Assembly: GCF_905475395.1 (NCBI RefSeq)
Contig: NC_058338.1
Location: forward strand, 72,675,435-72,739,434
Direction of reading: 5' to 3'
From: Chrysoperla carnea
Taxonomy: Eukaryota; Arthropoda; Insecta; Neuroptera; Chrysopidae
Length of the DNA stretch: 64,000 bases
The notes under the pieces are model-generated. The model worked only from the letters and a program-made list of their open reading frames with translations. It had not been told where the DNA came from and did no database searches. Every line of letters begins with the position of its first letter. Position 1 is the first letter of the stretch. This document shows, one piece after another, positions 26,822 through 38,600 of this stretch. The translations under genes were made by a program, and so were the position numbers.

Positions 26822-27322
26822 ATAGACCACAAGCCAATGTTGAAACTTTTCGGGTGAAATGATCCACAAGGAAACATGTTGAAAAAGACGCTCTTATATG
26901 TAAAAGTAAGTTAAAGCACCATTCCCTTGATATCTCACCTCTGCACTAGCAAATATGTATAGCGTTGCTGGATACTAACTCTGCATAAGTATTCGAAGCG
27001 AATAACATAAATGCCGTACAGAAATAAACACGTAGGACTTTGGAAATTGACGGGAGAGAAAATTTTTTTTTTAACTTCCGGTATCGAAACTACCGGATTT
27101 ATTTCTGTACGGCATTTATTTAATTCGTTTCGGATATCTATGCAGAGTTAGTATTCACCAACGCACTACATATATTTGCTGGCGCAGGGGTGCGACATTC
27201 ATATTCTCACCCGTACCGCGCAAAACTAACGCCATGGTGCTTTAAAAAAAGGAGCATCTTTTTCAACATGATTCCTGGTGGGTAATTTCATCCGAAAAAT
27301 TTCAGCATGGGCTTGTAGTCCA
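26822..27322. mobile_element. Foldback MITE-like element, family A, copy 2
   Basis: Same layout as copy 1: left end ACCACAAGCCAATGTTGAAA, right end CAGCATGGGCTTGTAGTCC. The inner blocks TATGTATAGCGTTGCTGGAT, AATGCCGTACAGAAATAAA and CATGATTCCTGGTGGGTAAT are shared. The two copies differ by many substitutions and small indels, so they are not recent. Confidence 0.85.
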
Positions 27323-29584
27323 TTATGGAAGAGTTAAAATTTTAAAGGGCTTATCACAAAAATGGTTAATGCTAAGAAACGAATCAACTGATGTTGTGAT
27401 AGTAAACTCACAATAAATTTGTTTGCTATTTAGATATCTAATTGTTTATAATTTTTTTACTATAAAAGTCATTATTTTTTAAATGTAAATAATCCACTAT
27501 AAAATATTTACATATATATTTAAAAGATGGGGCATTAGCATTAACAACATAGACACAAAATAATCAATTTTAACAAATATAAATTTTTTTAAAATGGTAT
27601 AAATGAGCTGTACACATTTATCAAATATGTCTTGAGAAGTCATTCGCAAATTCGACGAAGATTACCATCTACCAGTCGATAATCGAAGAGACTATGTAAA
27701 TATCAAACTTGTTTTCTTCCTGGAAATTGTTTAGTAAACGAAACTATTAAAATGTACTTCATTTACCCCAATGAAAATGACCAAAAACTCCATCAGAGCG
27801 CGGCAGATGTTTTGACAGTTAGAATTCCTCCAAACCACCCCTTAAAATTTTCACAACCAAACGCTAGTCAAATAAGTGGTATTATACGAATGGTAACTGA
27901 AGTAAACTCTGGTTATTGAATCGATTATTGCACAAAATATTTGGGCTAATTCTGGAACCTAAAGCCATATATCGTGTAATCGAATGACGGATGTTGGAGA
28001 TAAGTGTAATAGTTCAATCACGAGACTCAAGAGTGCGAGGCCAGATAGATAAACAGTAAGTTTCTGTAAGATGGGAGGTATAGACACCGTCCTAAAACGA
28101 AAACTATACTCTCCGTCCTATATGTAACCGAGAAAGGAAGCATAAAAATATATCGTTATTTTTCTTTGTTTGTCGAATTATTGTTCTTGCGTCTGACATC
28201 CGCCATCCGATGAAATGGCATACAACTTTAATTGTACGCTTAATATAAATCTATATACAGGTAGAATGTCTTTTAAGTTGACATAAAAATACTTCCAGCA
28301 AAAAATTTTAGGAGTATATGAGCATATCTTATGAAGAATTGAACTTGACCTAGGTTTTTAGACTCAATGAAAAGCTCGGTTCCCTCCACAACTGGTAATA
28401 GATAGATGAACACTTTAAGAAAATTTTTATTGATTACAAAATTAACATTGTTCGTAACATTTTTCCGCAAACCGTACAGTTTAGGCAAAAACGGGCTGAA
28501 AAGTTTTACTCAAAATTGGATTGTTTCTGCTAAATCTAGGTACTCTTCTAAAAAAAGTTTCCATTAAAAGTCATTTGTTTTTCTAAAAAGACCGCTTTTT
28601 TTCAAATTTAATGAAGAAACGCCCAGCTAGATATTTTTGCTATCAATTAGTGTCTAAACTACTCGATTTTTCAAAAAAAATGTTTGCGTTTTAATAAAGA
28701 ACATCTTTCTAATTTAAATTGTTCGTCTAATGTTTGCCAGTTATGAATCAGAGTGAAGTTTCAATCAAGCCTGAAATCTTAGGTGGACTTAATATTTGTA
28801 TGAGATGTGTCTCTTTGAAACTAACATTTTTCGTTTGAAGCATTTTCCTCGATTAAACTTATTTTTCGGGTTTCACGTATATATCAAGTTAAAAAACACC
28901 CTATAATTTTTCTCATTTCTCTTGTAGTAAGATCATCATCACAGTCTCTTGTTGTTTTTAATGATTCATTCTTAAATACTTAGTAAAATACTTTTCTACA
29001 GATCCTTCGATTCTGAAAATATTTTAACTGAGATTTTCATTGCACCTTATAAAAATACCGTTTTACCTATAAAACTTTCTATAAGAATAAAAAATTAGGA
29101 ATACGCTAATTTATAAACAACAACTTTCATATAACACTAAAAGCCTGATGATAAAAACTCAAAACATTAAAAAAATCTTTCAGTTCATTTTATGTATTGA
29201 GAACTAATGAAATAACACATCGTGCTACTTAGAATCAAGTCAAAACCTCGTTTCAATAATTTCCAGCTTTCGGTTGTCAGAAAAATAATGATTGAGCTGT
29301 ACTTGTTTGCATTTAAAGTGATCCGAAGTAAAGAATCTCAGGCATAAGTGGGACACTTCAATCTCAGTGAGTCGTTTTAAACTCAAAAAACACAACTTGT
29401 GATGCAAATAATGCCCTCAATACATAAAAGTTCTAAAAACATAGATTAGCAAACATTACTTGCTTAACTGTGACTGCTACATCTAAAGAGAATAAATAGG
29501 TGGGAAATCATTTTTATTGTTCACTCAAGTACAATTTTTACTCAAAATGTCTCATTTGGACCCAAGGTAGTCATTTAATCTATC

Positions 29585-29930
29585 CCTAACATATATATTA
29601 TAAATGTGAAAATAAGGATATTTGTTTGTTTGTTACGCTTTCACGCAAAAACTAGCGAATGGATTAGAAGGAAACTGTACAACAATATAGCTCATACATC
29701 AGAGTAACACATGAGCTATATTTTATAAAGATATATATTAAAAAAAGTTAAAAACTAAAAAAGCTAATTTATTCTGACATTTGCTGCACTATGACCATCA
29801 TTTTGAACCATAAATTAAAGATGTCTGTATAAATTTAAAATAGTAAATGTTAAACAATTCATGGCCATCTTTTCTGAAATACTCAATGAATAATGACTAT
29901 TTTACTCTTAAAAAAATTGAAAACTGCATA
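29585..29930 (+). repeat. Dispersed repeat, copy 2 (paired with 545-870)
   Basis: Contains TTTGTTTGTTACGCTTTC, ACTAGCGAATGGATT and ACTGTACAACAATATAGCT, and is collinear with the reverse complement of 545-870. It lies in the gene-free interval between the UBR gene and Sbf. Confidence 0.7.
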
Positions 29931-30707
29931 TATTTTAACTGTGTAAAAAAATCCCGTCGAGTGTTATCGAATGGGGCTAAATGAGATTAAAAGATGTGGA
30001 GCTAGTTAAATTATGAAACTTTTTCTGTGACTCTAATGCAGATTTTGTGTTTAAAGTGAACAATCATCTTTAGGTCGTAATGACGGTATCTAAATGAAGA
30101 TCAATGCTTGAGTATAAGTGGTTGATAAATTCAAAGAAAAAGAGAGACAACCGCTTACTCCAATAACATTCTAAATCAATTCGTTGATTACATGCCAAAC
30201 AAAACTGGTTTAGTTTCGAGAGTCATTTGATATAAAAATTGAGTTACAATAGACTGATACACATTTTTTTCTATAGATGTAATAGTAGTTAAATAAATAA
30301 TGCTTTAAAATTAAATGCTGATACACGCAGTAGGTATATAATATCAATTTAAAAAAGATTCATTAAAGTAAAGAATAAAATAAAATAAAAATTATTGTAC
30401 AAAATATAAAATTGAAAATAATTTGCTTTAATATAAAATTTAAAATATAAAAATAACGAATTATAATGTATTGGTTGATTGGTTTTGGCTAGACAATACA
30501 TTTTATTTTATAATAGATAGAGAGATGTTATAGGTTTTTATTTATATTAATATTTATTGCATACTATTCATAATAAAAAATAAATAAATAATAATTCTTC
30601 ATTTAAAAAATATTGTAAGAAAAACAAAAATAATGGCTGGCTTATCTGTTTTTTAGTAGTATTTGTGTGTTCTCTTTGTTAATTATTACTAAGTTTTACA
30701 ATAATAA

Positions 30708-30732
30708 TATTTATATATATATATATATATGG
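30708..30732. repeat. (TA)n microsatellite
   Basis: About 22 nt of pure TA/AT repeat just downstream of the Sbf 3' end. Confidence 0.9.
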
Positions 30733-30815
30733 TATATACAAAGTAAAAACAATCAAATACAAACATTTACATCTTATCTTATTGTCAAAAGTAAAAAGAA
30801 AAAGGATTTAAATTT

Positions 30816-30821
30816 TTTATT
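30816..30821 (-). terminator. Candidate poly(A) signal of Sbf
   Basis: The minus-strand hexamer AATAAA lies about 100 nt after the Sbf stop codon. Position is plausible, but such hexamers are common in this base composition. Confidence 0.35.
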
Positions 30822-30922
30822 TTAATTATAACAAGATGACTATTTTCAAACTTTGGCTTACTTGGTTTGGTAAGCTGGTGTGTACAAAACAATTGAACTA
30901 TCACCAGAGATAATAGATTCAT

Positions 30923-32608
30923 TTATTGCAAACATGCTTGCACTTTTTCAATCCATTCTTGAGCAGATGTAGCATCCGATGCACAAAAATTGTATGTTCG
31001 TCGACTTGTCCTTAACTATTTCAATTTAAAATAATTTAATTAGAAAAGTTTTGTCTAAGCTTAAAATGTAATGTTTAGTTCAATACTTACATCAAAGAAT
31101 GATTTATCGTCCGTTTTCTTTGGTGGCCCAGGGGCAGGAGAAGCTGGTGTGACTGACATTACTTCTGCTAAATCTATTAAAACAACATTAAAGTAAATTT
31201 TTTTAAGTTTTTTATTCTTTGATAATGACAGATTTGGGTACCACACTTTTCAATCTTAACTAAAATAAGGCCCTCAATCATACTTGGCCATTATCAGATA
31301 TTATGCCTTTTTTTTTTTTGTGAACCACACAATATCCACTTTCATACTTTCGATTAGCAGATTACTTATTTTAGCTTCTAGAATGCATAAAATTCCCCGA
31401 TTCCTTAGAAAATCAGACACTTATTTCAACTTGTTTGTCACTTGCACTTCTATCATAGAATTCACTCAGTAAACATGGAAGAGACCTGTCTGTCATTATC
31501 TTACGATCTAATAAATTAATGGACATTATTTGATTGATACATATGACTTTTAATTTAAAGCGTTGGTTCCACGTAATTAAGTATCAAATTCATAGATATA
31601 AAACCTTTGAAAATTCAGTACTGGAATTGTCAACAGAGTGAGAACCACGTCTCAAAGTAGAAAGACAAGGATAATAAATGCCGAGGCCTGGTCATAATAC
31701 GCATGTCTTAATATATAAAATAATATCCTGGCGCGTATTTAAAATAAGATTATACCACTTTAAATAAAGTTAAAACAGTATATTTTGTACAAATTACCAT
31801 TTTACAATTTAAAAAAAATGTATTCATAGAATTTAAACAAAATTATTTAACAATATTACTCGTTTGAACGTTAAAACAAAATAAATTTTATTTATTTATT
31901 TTAAGCACATGTGAATGTGAAATATAAACACATTATTGAAGCAGCTGATTCCGGTCATACGATCATGCGCATTGAATACCAGGCCTCCAAAATGGTGTTT
32001 TCTCTGTCAGCTGTTTGAATATTGTATTTTCATCTTTGTTAATCTACTCTGTGACGCCAAAATATACATACTTGGTATACACTGGGCTTATCTATTTAAA
32101 ATATATGATTTAAGTATAAAACGAACTTATGTCAAGCACTGTCCTATGCTCATTTGAAAACGGTATCCTTTTTGTGTTAAATCAGCGTTTCTCAAAGTGG
32201 GCGATGTCGCCCGCTTGTGAGCGCTACCGGCCTACAGGGAGGCGGTAAGGCAAATTTGTAATCTAATATTCATATATTTGCACACATTAAAACATAAAAT
32301 ATGGAGTAAAAATTTACTACACTCTGAAAATTTTGCCTACTTAGGAATGTACTTAACGGGATGTAAGTCTATATTAAGGTGCTTGTAAATAAATTTCAAT
32401 TACTAACCAATATAGCCTTTACAATGTGAATCTTCCATTGCATCATAATAACGCAATTGATGTTTGATAGAATCTAAAACAAACCATCGTTGTTTCCATC
32501 CTTTCAAGAGGGCACCACGTTTATATAAATATCCTTCATGTGTTCTATTCTCTGCTACATTCGATGAAAATTGTTCGTAATACTGTTTACTGGATGTCTG
32601 CATTGTAG
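30923..32608 (-). other. Sbf: Sbf exons 23-25: C-terminal PH domain
   Basis: Exons 32608-32408, 31173-31091 and 31015-30923 encode [38 protein letters not shown], then DLAEVMSV, a Pro-rich loop (SPAPGPPKK), and [20 protein letters not shown] ending VQACLQ-stop. The GYLYKRG start and the Trp in the last helix are typical of PH domains that bind phosphoinositides at membranes. Confidence 0.93.
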
Positions 32609-35600
32609 CTAAAATTAAAGTTAAATTTGAAGTGAAATTAAAATTAAATTTAAAAATATAAGAACAAATTTTGACAAAAAAAAGACTTACTTGAATTTAC
32701 CGATCCATTGTCACCACCACTACGAGATAATGTTTGAGAATTCAAGGAACCATCTGTTACTGTCTTATATTTAGTACAATCTTTAGGAACATTTTCAGTG
32801 CATTTTTCGTGACAATTATATCCACAATCTATACATCGTGAACCAGACTAAAATGGAAAAAATACAATATTAAAACAAAATTCTAAATGTATGTATACTC
32901 ATGGGCGCCTCCAACGGGTTTTTTTTACCTTAACAGGTCCCCATAATACATTCGAACATAAATCACAGTATGTTGGTGTTGTATAATTATATCGTTCAAA
33001 CCGATGAGGATGCGAATAAACATGCGTTGATTCAGCTGCTCCAACTAATTTACCACGCATTAAAATCTCTAACGTTGAACGTTTATGCAACAATCGACCA
33101 TGGTATCGAATTAATGCTGTACTAAACGATGCATGACGCTAAAAAAATTACATTTCAATTAATTGAAATATAATAAAATAAAATATCATTTATGAATACG
33201 TACCGTTAAAGAATCAGTATTTGGTAATTCTAATTTATCCCACAATACTTTCCATTTTTGTGGTAAATGCCCTAATTCTGTTTCTAGTTTATGGATTTCT
33301 TCTAATAAATGACTAAATGCATCAGGAACATTTCTTGTAACATTATCGTAGCCAACTGTAATGGTTTTTCTGTTTGATTTATTTCCCATACTCTCCATTG
33401 CTTCAGCTTCTTCTTCTTGTTGCGTATCCATTTGAATAATTTCCAAATCATAACTTGGCCCGTGTGCTAAATCTTCTTCTAAATAATATTCCCAAATTTC
33501 TAAACATGGTATATGAGATTGTGGTCGCAAAACCTGTAACAAACATAACAAAGTTAATCACCTTCGTTAATAAAACAATGTTATAGACATCCATGGATTA
33601 TTGGATGTCATGTACAAAATAGTTAATAAAAGTTAGAGAATAAAATAAAAGTAAAAAAAAAAAATTAAAAAAAGAAGACATTGCAGGGGCACGATTTTTA
33701 CACCAAAGAAAATGCAAAATTCAACTTTTCCACATTTTTTAATTTACGATGTGAAACATAAAGCCTGCTCTTTGATAATAAAAATTTAAGCCTTTTTGGA
33801 AATTTTTCAATAGTTTGATTCTGAAATTATTAAATGTTGCCACGATGTTAAAAATGGAGGAAAAATTAAAAAAAAAATAAAACTTAAAATATTAAAGAAT
33901 TGATCGAAAATTACTTACAGGATGTTCAAAATCTGGTGTATATAAAAAATTGAAAAACAATGGAGATCTTGTATGTTGTTTTTCAATATAATCAAAAATT
34001 GATTGTCCTAAATTTGGACCAGACTGTGTACCAGCTAATCGCCCACCCGGATAAATACCTTCATCATCAGAACCAGTGTCAACACCTTTATGATGTGAGG
34101 TAAGAGAACCTCGTTTATCTTCGACAGCTGCAACACCACATTCGACTCGTTCTACTTCGCAATCAAATAAAAACGTTCTAAATCTACAAGATACAGAATG
34201 ATATGCTAAAAACTTTAAAAAATATTCATTAAATTCAAATGCTAACGGAAATTGTTTTTGGATCTGAAAAACAAAAAATGAATTTTATTAAAATTGGGAA
34301 TAAAAGATAATATCTCTGTTTTCGTTGAGAGATGAAACATTACCTGATGTACGACATCTAAAAATTGTAAGAATGTGGGAGCGAATCCATTAGCTTGTGA
34401 ATTAGCAGCCAAATTACTTCTATGACTAAATCTATGACCGAAACCAATCCATTCTTTTTCAATGAGTACACGGAAACCTTCAATTGTGCGATAATGTGGA
34501 TCTAAACATAATTGAGCGATTGAAGAAACTTGTGCAGTAATATCCCATCCATCTTCTAAACAAATCGAAACTGATGAGCCTTGTACATCCAACAAGTCTA
34601 CAACTGCACCAGCCAACTGCATAATATTTTGTATTTGTTTCAGCCACTCAGAATTTTCCACAAGTCTAAAAATTATAGTGCCCATAAAAAATATTTTCAA
34701 AATTACAAACGCACATAGGAAAGGGTATCCTCATAGTTATTCATCTCATCTGATCTAATTCCCTGAATTTTCCCTGACTATTTCATAATTATAGAAAAAA
34801 TTTTGGCCTATTTATTAAGTCAAATAAAAAAAAATATGCGAGATATAATGAAATAAAGATTGAAATTCCACGACTATTCAGATTTTCAAAGTTTTCTAGA
34901 TCGCTCGTTACTCTGTAAAATGTTCTTTTACTTTAAGTAGGCCAAATTAAAGTTAAATAAAAAGAAGAAACGCCTGTGATTGATCGATCGATATTGAAAA
35001 TTAATACAAACCTATAAAAAGTCTGTTCGGGTTCTTGTCCTATTGAACTAGGAATGCAAGCTTTCATCAATTTCTTAAACGCGGCTTTAGTATGTCGAAT
35101 ATCATCATATTCTACAGGAATAAAATCTGTTTTTGCTACAGCATCAGTTCTTACAACTTTCATGTGAGCCTTTTCTCCCAGAATATATAATGCAGCTCGT
35201 TGGAATTGTACACAATCTGTACCAGAATCTGAATCTGCTGAGAGTCTAATATTACCACGATGTTGAGGTGGAAGATTTGTTAATGATGCTTGTGAATTCT
35301 GTCGTCGATCTTTCAGTGATCCAAATCGTCCAAAATTTTTAGGGCCTTTTCCTCCACTTGATCTTGGGAATACTCTAAAATGACCATTAAACCACTTACG
35401 ACTTTAAAATTTTAATCAAGGTTAGAGATATTTTTTATAAAATTGTCAATATTGTCATATAATTTTTTAATTAAAAATATATTTCAGACAATAACTAATG
35501 TTGGTAAGGTCAAATTTCAGATATTGGGAAATTTGTTAGGTGGGATTTTTGTTTGATAGCAGAAATTAGAAGACATTTTTGGGTAATAATAACAAAATAA

Positions 35601-38600
35601 TGATTTTATTCAAAACGAAAAAAAATTTTTTGTAATATTTACGTTTTAGTTTATTTTTAAGCTTAATTAGGACCCAAAAATCCAGTTCCATTTAAGATAT
35701 CGCTTAAAATCGTCCCGAGAAATCGCTCGAAATCAAAAGTAAACAATTTTTGCTCAACTTTTAAAATTTCCTTAACCTCTTTGAAAAAATTAAGAAAATC
35801 ATAAAATAATTTTGTCCCCCATTTCATAAACCTGCAGTATAGTAATTTTCAAAATATGCGACAAAAAACGATAGTTTCTTTTTTAAGTAAAAATAAGGGC
35901 ATACTGAAACTTACCCTAGCGTACCCATAGCCTTATTGAAAGGATTTTGTCTTCTGGCAACTTCAGGCGTTAAAGTACCACCTAAACCAATAGGATCATC
36001 AGCTGCTAAAAATAATGAATCAATACTAAGGCTACTATCCGATATCCCCCAAGCAGAACTTTGGCGCATTGTAGATACTGGGGTTGCTGAAACTAATATG
36101 CTTAGATACCGTTCTTGCTCCATTGACGTAGTTTCAGTCGAAGTATTCGCTGCTGTTGGATGGCTTTTTAACATTCCAATAACAGTTTTACCATGAAGAC
36201 CAGCGCCTCGTAATAGCAATGCTTTTGTACGGGGATGACGCCAAGTTATACATGCAATTCGACCATGTCGATAACAACGACAAAATTTCCGAATACTTTC
36301 ATCAGTCGTTGCTGCAGGTACAACCAATAATGCGGGATAACTATAAAAAACAGATAGCAATATTAACACTAAATATAAACTAGATATCTTAAAAAGCGCT
36401 AAAATACCTTCGACATAACATGTATGCGCTATTTACAGTTGTTATCCGAAACTGATCATGGCGTTGCCTAGAATTACCGTTTGTTGGTGATTGGTTGCAA
36501 AGACCTAATCGTTGCCAATCTTTGACATAGCTTCTTTCAGAAAGCCGTTCTAATGTTTTGGCATCGGTGGGTGGTCGTACTACAGTTGGAATTGCATTCA
36601 TATCATAATCGTCAACTAAAGACAAAAAGAAAATTAAGAAAACAATTATCTAATGAAGTAATGATATTAAGGCGCGCACGATTCATAATTATTATTCAAT
36701 ACTAATACTGTTAATATTTAAAACTACTCCGAATCAACCAAGGTTGACAAAAAATGATAATATACATTTATATCGAGTTTTGTCAATCGCAAGGATAAAG
36801 ACTTTACTAAATTAAGTGTCCCTTTTTTATGAAACGCACTGTTTGGAATATCGATAAATTAAAACCTACCACAGAAAAACCCTTGTTATAAAAGGTGTAC
36901 CAAAAATAAGGAACAACAGAAAAACGGTCCACCAATTTTATTTTTTTTTTTTTTATGTTCTCTATTTTTGGAACAACTTGGAATTATATGATTACGAAGA
37001 CAATATATACAAAGTATGGAGTAACAGAAAACTAAGAGCTGTAGAATACATATTTAAAGATTGTATGAATATTATTAGTGGAAAAATATAAAACTACCCA
37101 ATGCAATATTTGAAAAATTCAAACAAATCAACTTTCACTAAATCAAATATTTTGTTAATCACACCATGCAATCCACACCACTGCTTTACAAAAAACAATG
37201 ACACTTAAAGAATTTAATTAAATCCTAGTAAAATATTTCGGCTTTTAAATATTATATGATAAATGGTAAGTAATCTGATAGTCTAAATTGGATCAATTCA
37301 AAACGGGCCCATTTACTGTTTAGCCCTTATGTGAGTGACGGAGTACCTGGGTATTTTTAGCATTTTCAATTAAAAGAAAAAAGTTTTATTTTGAAGAAGC
37401 TTAAACATTTTTTATCTCAATAATAGAGTGGCAAGGTACCCGGGTGCTTTCACTTCACTACTAAACAAAATTTAGTTGTTTACATAATGTAAAATGTATG
37501 CAAATACCTGGGTTTTTCGTTACTCTGATAAGTTGTTTTTTTCACATAAGGGTTAATTAGTACTAAATATTATCGTCAGTTGGCGGGGAATCAACTCCAG
37601 TTATCTGATAAATGGTAAGTACAAATATTGCCATCTGGAAGTCTAAATTAGAACTACTCAAAATGATCCCACTCCCTGTTTTAATTAGTACGACTTATTA
37701 TCGCCAGTTAGCGTGGTTGCAACTCCCTGTTATCAATATAGAGCAAATTATTTCAATATTATCATGCTTTTAATTTTAGCTGCCACTGAATCTACCTAAT
37801 ATCATCGTACACCACGGGGTGTTGCAAAAAGTGGAAAAATTGAAAAAAGGAGTTTGTTTTAGTGATTATAAATCCACTAAGATTGTATTCATCTTAGTGG
37901 AGCTGGTTTAGAACTTACTCGAAAGCATCTTAGTGCTTATGTGAGCTGAATATGAGTCGTATACGATATTCAGTAAAATTTCTTCATCGAAATCAAAAAT
38001 ATATCATTAACAATATATGAAAAAATAGTTGATAGCTAAAATATTTTATTAAGAAACATATAAAGTGCCAGTTTTTCGTGGAGCAGCGTATTATTCTGAT
38101 AATTCTGAAAATTCAATTAAAACTACTCTTCATTTTTTGTTAATAGTTCAGCGGTAGCCAGTTAAAAATGACTATACGTTACAAAAGGTCGCAGCTATTG
38201 AAGTTTATTAAAAATTTTTTCTAGAAAAAGTATTGACCTTCTGCAATGTAAATCCACAGTCTAAATATAACTATTTTTTTGAGATACTCCACTACTGAAC
38301 TAAAATCAAAATGTTAAAGAAAAAAAAACGAATCACACTCAAATTTGACGTTGACATAACACATACATGTTTTTTTGAATACATCTAGAAATTGTGACAG
38401 TAATGTAACTGTAGATTGTGACAATGTTTGAATACTTCTGCCTGACCCAAAGCTCCCTTTATTATTACAATTATAATAATTACAAATAATTATATAATAG
38501 ATTATAAATTATATGAATCTTACTTGATAAATCATCATCGTGGCTGAAATCTTCCGTATCACCAGGTAAACTCATTCGACCAGGAGATGTCATATATTTA

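Larger units (their letters stand above)
20047..30815. other. Gene-free AT-rich interval between the UBR gene and Sbf
   Basis: About 10.8 kb with only short chance ORFs. Recognised contents: a 22-bp copy of UBR coding sequence, two copies of a foldback family (22671-23131 and 26822-27322), a common-insect-repeat-like block at 23750-23990, and dispersed repeat copy 2. The stretch 20940-21480 is extremely AT-rich (runs of ATTATTATT and AAATTAAA), with nothing else seen. Confidence 0.55.

Noticed and set aside
35936-36196. Plus-strand ORF of 86 codons
   Set aside because: Complement of Sbf exon 16, which has a verified frame and splice sites.
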